A stretch of 64,000 nucleotides of DNA from Paraburkholderia sp. (lineage in GTDB: Bacteria > Pseudomonadota > Gammaproteobacteria > Burkholderiales > Burkholderiaceae), in the NCBI RefSeq assembly GCF_028283785.1, contig NZ_JAPWKB010000005.1, positions 248,001-312,000 on the forward strand, in the 5' to 3' direction. The notes under the pieces are model-generated. The model did not search any database. It was not told the origin of the DNA and was given only the letters and a program-made list of their open reading frames with translations. Position numbers and translations under genes: made by a program. Below are positions 54,523 to 63,327 of this stretch, piece after piece. Position 1 is the first letter of the stretch; each line of letters opens with the position of its first letter.

Positions 54523-55859
54523 CAGGCCGTTGAAATATCCGTCGTTGACGCGCTGAGGTGCGTTGCGACGGATGCTGAGCTTGCATTTCTAAAACATGAA
54601 ACACCTTTGTCGGCGTTCGAGAGCCGTAGCGGATTCACTATATCGATGCGATTCATTGCTTCGAACCCCTTAACCGGCAAGTGTGCGCATACGCGTCAGG
54701 TTGTAGCCAACCTGCGTCAGCACGAAGAGTTGGTCTACGCGCTCAAGTCCCCGACACATCGCTTGCCGGATTCGCCCAACCGTCTTGCCCCAGCCGAACA
54801 CCTGTTCAATGCGCTTTCGCTTTTTCTGGCTTACGGCATAGCCGCTCCAGCGCGTCGTTCGCTCGTCGATCGCTGAGCCGCCGGGACGACCATCGTTTTG
54901 CGCAACATGTGGCGTAACGCGGTGTGCGCGACAGGCGGCCACGAAGCCGGCGGTGTCGTAGTTCTTGTCCGCGCCCACCGTGATACTTCGCGGTGCAACG
55001 CTCGCGGCATCAATAAGCATCTGCGCAGCGGCATCGCGTTCGGCAGTGCCCGTAGCCAGCGTCACCTGTGCGTTGACTACGAGTCCGTGGCGGTTGTCGG
55101 TCAGCACATGGCCCATATAACAGAGCACCGCACCCGTGCCTTTGCTCTTTCGAAACAGGCGTGCCTGGTCGTCTGTCGTGGATGCGTGTGTCTCGTTACT
55201 GCGCTTCTGACCGTGCCAGTTCTCGTTCGGCGCGGGAGGTTCGTCAGGCGGTGTGTCGTCTTCGTCAGAAGCAGATTTCGGCACAAAGCTCTTGTGTCCA
55301 GCCCACGCCTGAATCAGTGTGCCGTCGACGCTGAAGTGTTCCCCGGAAAGATGTCCGCGCTCACGCGCGGTTTCGACTGTCTCGTTGAACAACAACACCA
55401 TTACGTCATGTTCGAGCAGCCGCTCGCGGTTCTTGCTGAACGTCGAGTGGTCCCACACTGTGCCGTCCATCGGCAGCCCGACGAACCAACGGAACAACAT
55501 GTTGTACGAAATCTGTTCCACCAGCATGCGCTCGCTGCGAATCGAATACAGAACCTGCAGCAAGAGGGCTCGCACCAGCTTCTCCGGGGCAATGCTGGGC
55601 CGTCCACCTTTCGCGTCTGCCTCGTACATCCCCATGAACACGCCGTCCATGCGCTTGAGCGCATCGTTTAGCCAGGCACGAATCGGACGCAACGGATGGT
55701 CCTTCGGCACGAAATCGTCCAGCTTCAGGACTGTGAACATCGACTCGGTAAATCCATCTGCCCCACGCATCGGGTCCGTCTCTCTAGCATTGATGACATA
55801 CGTTCAACGTTTACGCCTCCGTCGACGATGACAGCTTCGCGGAGTATTTCAACGGCCTG
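54523..55859 (-). mobile_element. IS5-family insertion sequence, 1337 bp
   Basis: Perfect 15-bp terminal inverted repeats CAGGCCGTTGAAATA (54523-54537 and 55845-55859) flank one intact transposase gene. The CTAG duplication fits the YTAR target of the IS5 subgroup. Both ends and the gene are intact, so the element may still move. Confidence 0.9.
54670..55770 (-). CDS. IS5-family DDE transposase
   Basis: 366 residues. N-terminal DUF772-type domain (LVRALLLQVLYSIRSERMLVEQISYNMLFRWFVGL), catalytic Asp in FSVDGTLIQAW, Asp in VGADKNYDT, Glu in RIEQVFGWGK. No frameshift. Ends 147 bp before the left IS end. Confidence 0.95.
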   Translation of the reverse strand: MRGADGFTESMFTVLKLDDFVPKDHPLRPIRAWLNDALKRMDGVFMGMYEADAKGGRPSIAPEKLVRALLLQVLYSIRSERMLVEQISYNMLFRWFVGLPMDGTVWDHSTFSKNRERLLEHDVMVLLFNETVETARERGHLSGEHFSVDGTLIQAWAGHKSFVPKSASDEDDTPPDEPPAPNENWHGQKRSNETHASTTDDQARLFRKSKGTGAVLCYMGHVLTDNRHGLVVNAQVTLATGTAERDAAAQMLIDAASVAPRSITVGADKNYDTAGFVAACRAHRVTPHVAQNDGRPGGSAIDERTTRWSGYAVSQKKRKRIEQVFGWGKTVGRIRQAMCRGLERVDQLFVLTQVGYNLTRMRTLAG

Positions 55860-55863
55860 CTAG
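55860..55863. repeat. Target site duplication, right (CTAG)
   Basis: CTAG directly after the right inverted repeat of the IS element. Confidence 0.8.
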
Positions 55864-56168
55864 ATGTAAGGCGAGAAAGATCGATAAGTAAACGTCAAAA
55901 ACTTTCGCAGAATGTGAGTTATCAGACAGAAGTCAGCCATCCTCAAAAAATCAATTATCGTTTAAACCTCTTCAACGCTTTAAAACACCCGTCCCTCAAT
56001 TAAATCCATATTTGAAAGTCCAAAATTAGCAGGATCGCTAATAACATCTTATCAATTAAAAACCGAATACAACTCACGCCATGAAACCGGAATCGGTAAT
56101 ACCGGAAAAGCATGGCGCGGCCCGTTCACGTCAGCCGCGAGACGAGATCGTCCGTGATTACCCCAGGA
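55864..56168. other. AT-rich region between the IS and the catabolic operon
   Basis: About 305 bp, visibly richer in A/T than its surroundings between 55870 and 56070 (runs such as AATTAAATCC and ATCAATTAAAAACC). No coding frame. Composition suggests an H-NS-bound or foreign stretch. Confidence 0.5.
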
Positions 56169-56222
56169 TTGACCTAGGCCAAACGACTTCCGATAATAGC
56201 CACATCGTGGACTGTACGTCCA
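56169..56222 (+). promoter_or_regulatory. Sigma-70 promoter with overlapping IclR-type operator
   Basis: TTGACC (56169-56174), 17 bases, GATAAT (56192-56197), then the perfect palindrome TGGACTGTACGTCCA (56208-56222) over the expected start point. A further half-site TGGAC lies at 56228. IclR-family operators are TGG-N-CCA palindromes of about this size, and the operon ends with an iclR-type gene. Confidence 0.65.
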
Positions 56223-56248
56223 TATTGTGGACACAAAAGAGGAATTCA

Positions 56249-56770
56249 ATGCCCGATACGACCTACTCCGCCATGACGCCGTACCAGCTTCCGTTCCCCA
56301 AGGAAGCGCAAAAGGAAGTCGTCGTCCCGTTCGCCATCCCGACAGATGAACGGGTCTGGGTGCCGCAAGCCGAAAACGTGTCGTTCCGGCCGCTTTGCCT
56401 CAACGCATCGCAGGGTTACTGGATGAACCTGCTGCGCGTGCGCAAGTCGGGCGTGCTCAGTCGCCACCGTCACCCGCAAGGCGTGCACGGCATGGTGTTG
56501 AAGGGCCGCTGGCGCTACCTCGAACACGACTGGATCGCCACCGAGGGCAGCTACGTCTACGAACCGCCCGGCGAGACGCACACGCTGTACGTGCCCGAAG
56601 ACGTCGAGGAAATGATCACGTATTTCCAGGTCAACGGCGTGATGTTCTATTGCGACCCGTACGGCAATTACACCGGTTACGAAGACGTCTTCACGAAGAT
56701 CGATATGTGCCGCAAGCACTACACCGAAGTCGGTCTCGGCGAAGACTACGTGGACCAGTTCATCCGATGA
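56249..56770 (+). CDS. Cupin protein, 2,4'-dihydroxyacetophenone-dioxygenase family
   Basis: 173-residue cupin. Metal ligands: HRHPQGVH in motif 1 and PGETHTLYV in motif 2. Relatives cleave aromatic hydroxyketones or act as isomerases; the true substrate is unknown. GAGG precedes ATG 56249. First gene of a four-gene operon; overlaps the SDR start by 4 bases. Confidence 0.85.
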   Translation: MPDTTYSAMTPYQLPFPKEAQKEVVVPFAIPTDERVWVPQAENVSFRPLCLNASQGYWMNLLRVRKSGVLSRHRHPQGVHGMVLKGRWRYLEHDWIATEGSYVYEPPGETHTLYVPEDVEEMITYFQVNGVMFYCDPYGNYTGYEDVFTKIDMCRKHYTEVGLGEDYVDQFIR

Positions 56771-57516
56771 GCACGCGCCCTACATTCGCCGGATACGACT
56801 TTGCGGGACGCGTCGCGGTTGTGACGGGCGCGGCGGGCGGCATCGGACGCACGGTATGCGACGCGTTCGCGCAAAACGGCGCCCGCACGGTCAACTGGGA
56901 TCGCGTCGCGGGCAATCTGGACACGCCGGACGCACCACGTCATTTCGCCGTCGATATCACGCAGCCCGATTCGATCCTGGCCGCACTCGACGCGACGCTC
57001 GCCGAATTCGGCCGCATCGATTGTCTGGTGAACAACGCGGGTTTCGCGGGTCCGACACTGCCGCTGGACGAATACGATCCGCTCGAATGGCAACGGGTGA
57101 TCGACGTCAATCTGCTCGGCACATATCACGTCAGCCGCTTCGTCGTACCCGTGATGCGGCGGGCGAATGCGGGGCGAATCGTCAACGTCGCATCGCTGGC
57201 GGGCAAGGAAGGCACGCCGAACGCGTCCGCGTACAGCGCAGCGAAAGCTGGCGTGATCGCGATGACGAAATCGCTCGGCAAGGAACTCGCGCAGACCGGC
57301 ATCGTCGTCAACGGGATCGCGCCCGCCGCGGTGGAAACACCGTTACTCGCGCAGATGTCGCCCGGTCATGTTCAAACGATGATCGGCAAAAGTCCGATGG
57401 GCCGTCTCGGCACCACCGACGAAGTCGCGAGTCTCGCGTTGTGGCTCTGCTCGGATTCGTGCTCGTTCAGCACCGGCGCGATCTTCGATCTGTCCGGCGG
57501 ACGCGCGACGTATTGA
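56767..57516 (+). CDS. Short-chain dehydrogenase/reductase (1)
   Basis: 249 residues, classical SDR: TGAAGGIG nucleotide loop, NNAG, active-site Ser in NVASLAG, and YSAAK. An NADH-type acceptor is suggested by W-D in TVNWDRV at the end of strand 2. Uses an ATGA overlap with the cupin gene. Confidence 0.92.
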   Translation: MSTRPTFAGYDFAGRVAVVTGAAGGIGRTVCDAFAQNGARTVNWDRVAGNLDTPDAPRHFAVDITQPDSILAALDATLAEFGRIDCLVNNAGFAGPTLPLDEYDPLEWQRVIDVNLLGTYHVSRFVVPVMRRANAGRIVNVASLAGKEGTPNASAYSAAKAGVIAMTKSLGKELAQTGIVVNGIAPAAVETPLLAQMSPGHVQTMIGKSPMGRLGTTDEVASLALWLCSDSCSFSTGAIFDLSGGRATY

Positions 57517-57603
57517 GTTCCGTCAATGCCGCGATGAACTCGCCGACAGGCTCGATCGGCACACGCTCAAACACTACAAGATCACATTCGGTTGGAGACA
57601 AAC

Positions 57604-58905
57604 ATGCCCCAGAAATCACAGCGCCTGAAGCGCACGCAGGTGATCGCGGTCGTCTTTCTGACGATTGCCGGCGTCGTCAATTACCTCGACCGCAGCACGC
57701 TGTCGATCGCCAATCATTCGGTTAGCCAGGAATTGCATCTGTCCGGCGCGCAGATGGGTTTGCTGCTGTCGGCATTCTCGCTTGCGTATGCGTTCGCGCA
57801 GTTGCCGGTCGGCGCCATGCTCGACCGCTTCGGCTCGCGCGCGATGCTGGGACTCGGCATGCTGGTCTGGTCGCTGGCGCAGGTGGCGGGCGGCTTTATC
57901 CAGACGCTCAATCATTTTCTGGCCGCGCGGATCGTGCTGGGCGTCGCCGAAGCACCACTGTTTCCGGCGGGCGCAAAAGTCGTCAACGAATGGTTCGCAG
58001 TGCGCGAGCGCGGTGGCCCGACCGGCACCTTCATCGCGTCGTCGACGATCGCGCCGATGATCGCACCGCCATTGCTGACCGTACTGATGCTCTCGTTCGG
58101 CTGGCGTCCGATGTTCGTCATCATGGGTGTGCTCGGCGTGCTGGTGTCGGTCGGCTGGTACGTGGTCTATCGCAATCGCGACGAAGTCGCGCTCACCGAA
58201 GCGGAAACCGCTTACCTGAACGACGGCGTGCAGATCGAAGAACGCCCGAAGGGCCTGAGCTTCGCCGAATGGGGCACGCTGTTCAAGCTGCGCAATACGT
58301 GGGGCATGATTTTCGGCTTCATGGGCGTGATCTATATGGTGTGGCTGTATCTGACGTGGTTGCCCGGCTACCTCGAACACGAGCGCCATCTGAGCATCGC
58401 GCGCACCGGCTGGCTGGTGTCGATTCCGTACATCTTCGGCACTTTCGGCATGGCGGGAAGCGGCTATATCGCCGATTACCTGCTCAAGCGCGGCATGGCG
58501 CCGATCCGCAGCCGCAAGTGGCCGGTCTGCGTCGGACTGATCGGCGCGGCGGCGTTCACGGTGCCTGCGGCCTACACGCCCAGCACCGCGCTCGCGATCA
58601 CCTATGTGTCGCTCGCGATGTTCTTCGTCAATCTGGCCAGCGGTAGCGCATGGGCGCTCGTCAGCGTCGCCGCGCCACGACATCTGGTCGCGTCGCTCGG
58701 CAGCATGCAGAACTTCGGTGGTTATCTCGGCGGCTCGTTTGCGCCGGTCATCACCGGCATCGTGGTCGATCAGACACACTCGTTCGTCAATGCGTTGCTG
58801 ATCAGCGCAGGCGTCGCATTCGCCGCCGCGTTCGTCTACCTGTTCGTCGTCAAGGAAGTGGCCCCCGCGCCGCTGCCCCGCGCCGCGACCACACAACCGA
58901 CTTAA
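57604..58905 (+). CDS. MFS transporter, anion:cation symporter (ACS) type
   Basis: 433 residues, 12 helices, with ACS signatures: INYLDRSTLSIA-like VVNYLDRSTLSIANH in helix 1 and FGSRAMLGLGM in loop 2-3. ACS carriers bring in sugar acids or aromatic acids. ATG 57604 has GGAGACAAAC upstream; a TTG at 57592 is not favoured. Probably imports the substrate of the operon. Confidence 0.9.
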   Translation: MPQKSQRLKRTQVIAVVFLTIAGVVNYLDRSTLSIANHSVSQELHLSGAQMGLLLSAFSLAYAFAQLPVGAMLDRFGSRAMLGLGMLVWSLAQVAGGFIQTLNHFLAARIVLGVAEAPLFPAGAKVVNEWFAVRERGGPTGTFIASSTIAPMIAPPLLTVLMLSFGWRPMFVIMGVLGVLVSVGWYVVYRNRDEVALTEAETAYLNDGVQIEERPKGLSFAEWGTLFKLRNTWGMIFGFMGVIYMVWLYLTWLPGYLEHERHLSIARTGWLVSIPYIFGTFGMAGSGYIADYLLKRGMAPIRSRKWPVCVGLIGAAAFTVPAAYTPSTALAITYVSLAMFFVNLASGSAWALVSVAAPRHLVASLGSMQNFGGYLGGSFAPVITGIVVDQTHSFVNALLISAGVAFAAAFVYLFVVKEVAPAPLPRAATTQPT

Positions 58906-58927
58906 GTTCTTCTCCAGCGGAATTCAC

Positions 58928-59656
58928 ATGACATTCAAAGACAATCTTCTCGAAGGCAAAGTGGCGCTCGTGACGGGCGGCCTGTCCGGCATCGGGGCTG
59001 CCATCGCGAACCAGTTGGCGCAACTCGGCGCGAAAACCGTCGCGGCCGGTTTGTCGTTGCCGGACGGCGCGCCCGACACGCTGAACGCCAGGATCGGGCA
59101 ACGCGAACTCGACGTGCGCTCCGCCGACGACGTCGCGGCAACGCTGAAAACCTTCGACCGGCTCGATTTCGTCGTCAATTGCGCGGGCGTGATCAGCCGG
59201 ATCGAAGAGCATCGGCTCGACGTGTTCGAGCGCGTGATGGACATCAATCTGAACGGCACGATGCGGGTGTGCGCAGGTGCGCGCGAGATGTTGAAAGCGT
59301 CGTCGGGATGCATCGTCAATACGGCTTCGATGCTGAGCTTCTTCGGCGGCGGGCTGGTGCCTGCGTACAGCGCGAGCAAGGGCGCGATTGCGCAGCTGAC
59401 GAAGTCGCTCGCGATCGCCTATGCGGCCGACGGCATTCGCGTTAACGCGATCGCGCCGGGCTGGATCGCCACGCCGCTAACGCAGGCGTTGCAGGACGAC
59501 GACGGCCGCTCACAGGCGATTCTCGACCGTACGCCGATGCATCGTTGGGGACAGCCGGAAGAAGTCGCGCAGGTCGCGGCGTTTCTGTGCACGCCCGCCG
59601 CGTCGTTCATGACGGGCGCGATCGTGCCGGTCGATGGTGGCTATCTGGTGGCTTGA
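58928..59656 (+). CDS. Short-chain dehydrogenase/reductase (2)
   Basis: 242 residues, classical SDR: TGGLSGIG, NCAG, NTASMLS and YSASKG. The second NAD(P) enzyme of the operon, 22 bp after the MFS gene, so two sequential oxidations or an oxidation-reduction pair are likely. Confidence 0.92.
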   Translation: MTFKDNLLEGKVALVTGGLSGIGAAIANQLAQLGAKTVAAGLSLPDGAPDTLNARIGQRELDVRSADDVAATLKTFDRLDFVVNCAGVISRIEEHRLDVFERVMDINLNGTMRVCAGAREMLKASSGCIVNTASMLSFFGGGLVPAYSASKGAIAQLTKSLAIAYAADGIRVNAIAPGWIATPLTQALQDDDGRSQAILDRTPMHRWGQPEEVAQVAAFLCTPAASFMTGAIVPVDGGYLVA

Positions 59657-59755
59657 GTGCACGTCTGACCGTTCGGCGGTACGCAATCTCGCAGTCGATA
59701 TCGGGGCCATAAAAACAAGGGCATAATTGATTACATTCCGCCCATCCATTGCCTG

Positions 59756-60577
59756 ATGTCGACCTCCGATTCCAAGCTCCCGCCAGGCGCTGCGTCCGCC
59801 GACGCAAAGACCGTCGCCGGCGCTGCCGCGTTCTCCAAGTTCATCGCCGTGCTGCAACTGGTCGCCGACGCCGACGCGCCGCCGAACATCGCGAAACTGA
59901 GCGCGGCCAGCGGCTATCCGCGCCCCACCGTTCACCGGATCGTCGCGGCATTGCAAGCCGAAGGGCTGATCGTCGGCACGGCCAGCGGCAACACCTTCGG
60001 CCTCGGTCCGCGCCTCGTCAATCTGGCGAGCCGCAGCTGGGAGCGCTCCGACCTGCGCATTGCCGCAGTCGACGCGCTGATGAAGCTGCGCGACACGACG
60101 TCCGAAACCGTGCACCTCGCCGTGCCCAGTCAAGGCGCGATGGTGTACATCGAAAAGCTCGAAAGCCCGCATGCCGTGCGAATGGCATCGCGAATCGGCA
60201 CGCGGGTGTCGCTGACGTCCAGCTCGGTCGGCAAAGCGTATCTGTCGACGCTCGACGCGGCCGGCCGCGAGGCGCTGCTGAAGGACGCGCCGCTCGAACG
60301 CTACACCGCGAACACCATCACCGACCTCGACGCGCTACGCGCCGAACTCCTGGTCACGGCCGAACGCGGCTATGCCGAAGACCGCGAAGAAAACGAAATG
60401 GCCATCTCATGCTACGGCGCGGCGATTCGCGGCACCGACGGACACACGGTCGGCTGCGTCAGCATCAGCATGCCGACCTTCCGTCATCAGACCGATGCGC
60501 GAACCTGCTATATCGAGCCGCTGCTCGCCGCATGCAGGGACATCGCCGCGCGTCTCGGACCGACCGCCGGGCGCTGA
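59756..60577 (+). CDS. IclR-family regulator
   Basis: 273 residues: winged helix (about 35-95, NIAKLSAASGYPRPTVHRIVAALQAEGL) and IclR effector domain (about 110-265; SSSVGKAYLSTLD, GYAEDREENEMAISCYGAAI). Same strand 99 bp after SDR 2. Likely controls the promoter at 56169-56222. Confidence 0.93.
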   Translation: MSTSDSKLPPGAASADAKTVAGAAAFSKFIAVLQLVADADAPPNIAKLSAASGYPRPTVHRIVAALQAEGLIVGTASGNTFGLGPRLVNLASRSWERSDLRIAAVDALMKLRDTTSETVHLAVPSQGAMVYIEKLESPHAVRMASRIGTRVSLTSSSVGKAYLSTLDAAGREALLKDAPLERYTANTITDLDALRAELLVTAERGYAEDREENEMAISCYGAAIRGTDGHTVGCVSISMPTFRHQTDARTCYIEPLLAACRDIAARLGPTAGR

Positions 60578-60586
60578 GCGCCGGCG

Positions 60587-62221
60587 TCACGCCCGCGCGA
60601 AGCCGTTCAGGGTCGCCCCACGCGAAACCAACCCAACGTCGTGCGACGTCTCCGCCGGTGCATTCACGATGAAAATCGCCACGGCCGATCTCAAGCTCGC
60701 CGCCTGATCGGCCATCGCCTGCGCGGCGGCGGTTGCCTGCTCGACCAGCGCCGCATTTTGCTGGGTGACTTCGTCCATCTGCGTGACGGCCACGTTGACC
60801 TGCTCGATGCCGGTGCTCTGCTCCGCCGACGCCGACGCGATCTCGCCCATGATGTCCGTCACGCGCTGAACCGAACGCACCACTTCGCCCATGGTTTGAC
60901 CGGCGTTTTCGACCAGCTGCGAGCCGCTCGCGACATGCGTCACCGAGGCCTCGATCAGATCCTTGATTTCCTTCGCCGCCGAAGCACTGCGCTGCGCGAG
61001 CGTGCGCACTTCGCCCGCCACCACCGCGAAACCGCGTCCCTGTTCGCCTGCCCGCGCCGCCTCGACGGCCGCATTCAGCGCGAGGATATTGGTCTGGAAT
61101 GCAATCCCTTCGATAACCGAAATGATTTCCGCGACCTTCGACGAGCTTGCCGTGATGTCGCGCATCGTATCGACCACCTGCTGCACCACGTCGCCGCCCG
61201 ACGCCGCCGTTTGCGACGCGCTCGACGCCAGCGTGCTGCCCTGACGCGCGTTATCGGTGTTCTGTCGGACCGTCGACGTCAATTCTTCCATGCTGGCCGC
61301 CGTTTCTTCGAGCGACGCCGCCTGCTCCTCGGTCCGTTGCGACAGATCGACGTTGCCTTGCGCGATTTCGCCCGCCGCCACCGAGATCGATTCGGCCGAA
61401 TCCTTGATGCCCGACACGATCGACGTCAACTTCGCGCGCATCGCTTCCAGCGACATCATCAGGCTCGACGTGTCGGCCGCTGCGACATCGATATGCACCA
61501 TCAGATTGCCCGCCGCGATCTCGCCCGCGATCTGCTGCGCGACGCTCGGCTCGCCGCCCAGTTGACGAAGAATGCTGCGCGTAATCAGCGACGCCGTCAC
61601 GATGGCGAGCAGGATCGACAGTGCGGCGATGGTCGCGATCGTCGCACGCACGTTCGAATACGTCGCGACCGCTTCCTTCTGCGATGCCTTGTTGAGTTCG
61701 TCTTCGAGATCGGCCAGTTCGACCGCTCGCGCGAGCCAGATCCGCTGCGGCACGCGGGCGTCCTGCAACAAGGTGCGGCCGGCACCCGCCGGATCGTCCG
61801 ACACGGCCAGCTGCGCGACCTTGCGCAACGGCGGCAGCGCAGCGGCTTCGTCCTGCTTCAACGCGGCAATCAACGCGCGTTCGCGCGGCGTCGTCGAGAC
61901 TTCCGACGCGAACATTTTGTCGAGCGCCGAATAGGCGTCCGCATACATCTGATCCTGCTTCGTGATCCGGTCGGCCTCGCGGCTCATGTCCTGCTTGTCG
62001 GACATCAGCGCCATGTTGCGCACGGCGATGGCGCGATCCTGAATCGACGAGCGCAATTCGTTTGCGAAGCGGGCTTCGGAATTGTTGACGCGAGAGATCT
62101 CGTCGAGCTTCGCGTTCAGGTCGGACAAGCCATAAAACGCTACCGAAGCAAGCGCGATCAGCAACAACGTCAGCAATCCGAATCCAAAGATGAGCCGGGT
62201 AGATAACTTAAGGTTTTTCAT
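60587..62221 (-). CDS. Methyl-accepting chemotaxis protein
   Basis: About 544 residues: helix 1 ([23 protein letters not shown]), a four-helix-bundle periplasmic domain (about 40-185), helix 2 ([17 protein letters not shown]), HAMP and the signalling domain with hairpin tip [37 protein letters not shown]. It ends FARA, with no CheR/CheB-binding pentapeptide. ATG 62221 or GTG 62227 is the start; GAGG suits the GTG spacing slightly better. Ligand unknown. Confidence 0.93.
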   Translation of the reverse strand: MKNLKLSTRLIFGFGLLTLLLIALASVAFYGLSDLNAKLDEISRVNNSEARFANELRSSIQDRAIAVRNMALMSDKQDMSREADRITKQDQMYADAYSALDKMFASEVSTTPRERALIAALKQDEAAALPPLRKVAQLAVSDDPAGAGRTLLQDARVPQRIWLARAVELADLEDELNKASQKEAVATYSNVRATIATIAALSILLAIVTASLITRSILRQLGGEPSVAQQIAGEIAAGNLMVHIDVAAADTSSLMMSLEAMRAKLTSIVSGIKDSAESISVAAGEIAQGNVDLSQRTEEQAASLEETAASMEELTSTVRQNTDNARQGSTLASSASQTAASGGDVVQQVVDTMRDITASSSKVAEIISVIEGIAFQTNILALNAAVEAARAGEQGRGFAVVAGEVRTLAQRSASAAKEIKDLIEASVTHVASGSQLVENAGQTMGEVVRSVQRVTDIMGEIASASAEQSTGIEQVNVAVTQMDEVTQQNAALVEQATAAAQAMADQAASLRSAVAIFIVNAPAETSHDVGLVSRGATLNGFARA

Positions 62222-62350
62222 CTGCACTTGATCCTCTGTCGCCGTGCCGTTTAGGAGATTACGACTTGTTTACGGCATGCTGACAGCGGAATGAAGAGCA
62301 ATCTGCAACGACTTTTTGACGCAGACCAAAGTCCGCGCGTTGCATTCACA

Positions 62351-63244
62351 TCACGCGAAGTAATCGGTTTCGCGTAGATCGGTCAAAAGCGCCGGATGCT
62401 CCGGTTGCCAGCCCAGCGTCTCGCGCGTGATGGCGCTGGAAGCGTGATTGTCGAGCGCGACGAATCGCGCGATCCAGTCGAAATGCGCGGCCGCTTCGTC
62501 CGGTGTGAGACTGCGCGCGGGCACGCCCAATCCCGCGCCGATGGTCTCGGCAATCGACCGCATCGGCACGCCCTCTTCGGCGACGCCGTGCAGCCGCGAG
62601 CCCGCTGCCGCGCGTTCGAGCGCAAGACGGAACAGCGCGGCAGCGTCGAAGCGATGCACGGCCGGCCATCGGTTCGCGCCGTCCCCGACATAAGCCGCCA
62701 CGCCCGTGCGCCGCGCGATGCCGATCAACGCGGGCACGAAACCGTGATCGCCGGCGCCGTGAACCGTCGGCGACAACCGCACGACGCTGGTGCGAACGCC
62801 GCGCGCCGCCGCATCGATCACCAGCGCTTCCGACGCGGCGCGCGGGTGCGCCGTGCCGCCATCGTGCGGCGTGTCGTTTTCGGTGGCGATGCGGTTACCC
62901 GCGACCAGTGCCGTGCCCGAGGTGGACACGAACGGCTTGCCGCTGCCTTCGAGCGCGTCGATCATCGCGGTAATCGCGCGACGGTCGGTTTCGGCGGCTG
63001 CGGCCATCGCGGAGAAGTCGTGTACGTAGGCCAGATGAATCACGCCATCCGATGCGCGCGCGCCGGCGGCAAGGCTGGCGGGGTCCGATAGATCGCCGCG
63101 ATGCACGTCGGCGCCGAACGCTTTCAGCGTGTCGGCGGCGGCGTCGTTGCGGGCCAGCCCCAGGACCGTGTGTCCTGCGGTGATAAGCTGATGAACGGTC
63201 GCTTCGCCGATAAACCCCGTCGCCCCGGTGACGAATACTCGCAT
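62351..63244 (-). CDS. NAD(P)-binding atypical SDR / epimerase-like protein
   Basis: 297 residues. Rossmann loop GATGFIG at residues 7-13; then RGDLSD and the atypical-SDR layout. Similar proteins are called SDR5a or NAD-dependent epimerase; the reaction is unknown. AGGAG precedes ATG 63244. Divergent from an XRE regulator across 83 bp. Confidence 0.88.
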   Translation of the reverse strand: MRVFVTGATGFIGEATVHQLITAGHTVLGLARNDAAADTLKAFGADVHRGDLSDPASLAAGARASDGVIHLAYVHDFSAMAAAAETDRRAITAMIDALEGSGKPFVSTSGTALVAGNRIATENDTPHDGGTAHPRAASEALVIDAAARGVRTSVVRLSPTVHGAGDHGFVPALIGIARRTGVAAYVGDGANRWPAVHRFDAAALFRLALERAAAGSRLHGVAEEGVPMRSIAETIGAGLGVPARSLTPDEAAAHFDWIARFVALDNHASSAITRETLGWQPEHPALLTDLRETDYFA

Positions 63245-63327
63245 GTCAAACTCCTCGTGATGTTCGAATCGGATTCATGATTCTCGTATGTGGCTTGAGA
63301 CCGTAAAAGCCGGGAGCGTATACCGTG

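Noticed and set aside
60641..62206. Open frame of 521 codons on the plus strand
   Set aside because: Exact antisense of the chemoreceptor, Arg-rich throughout.
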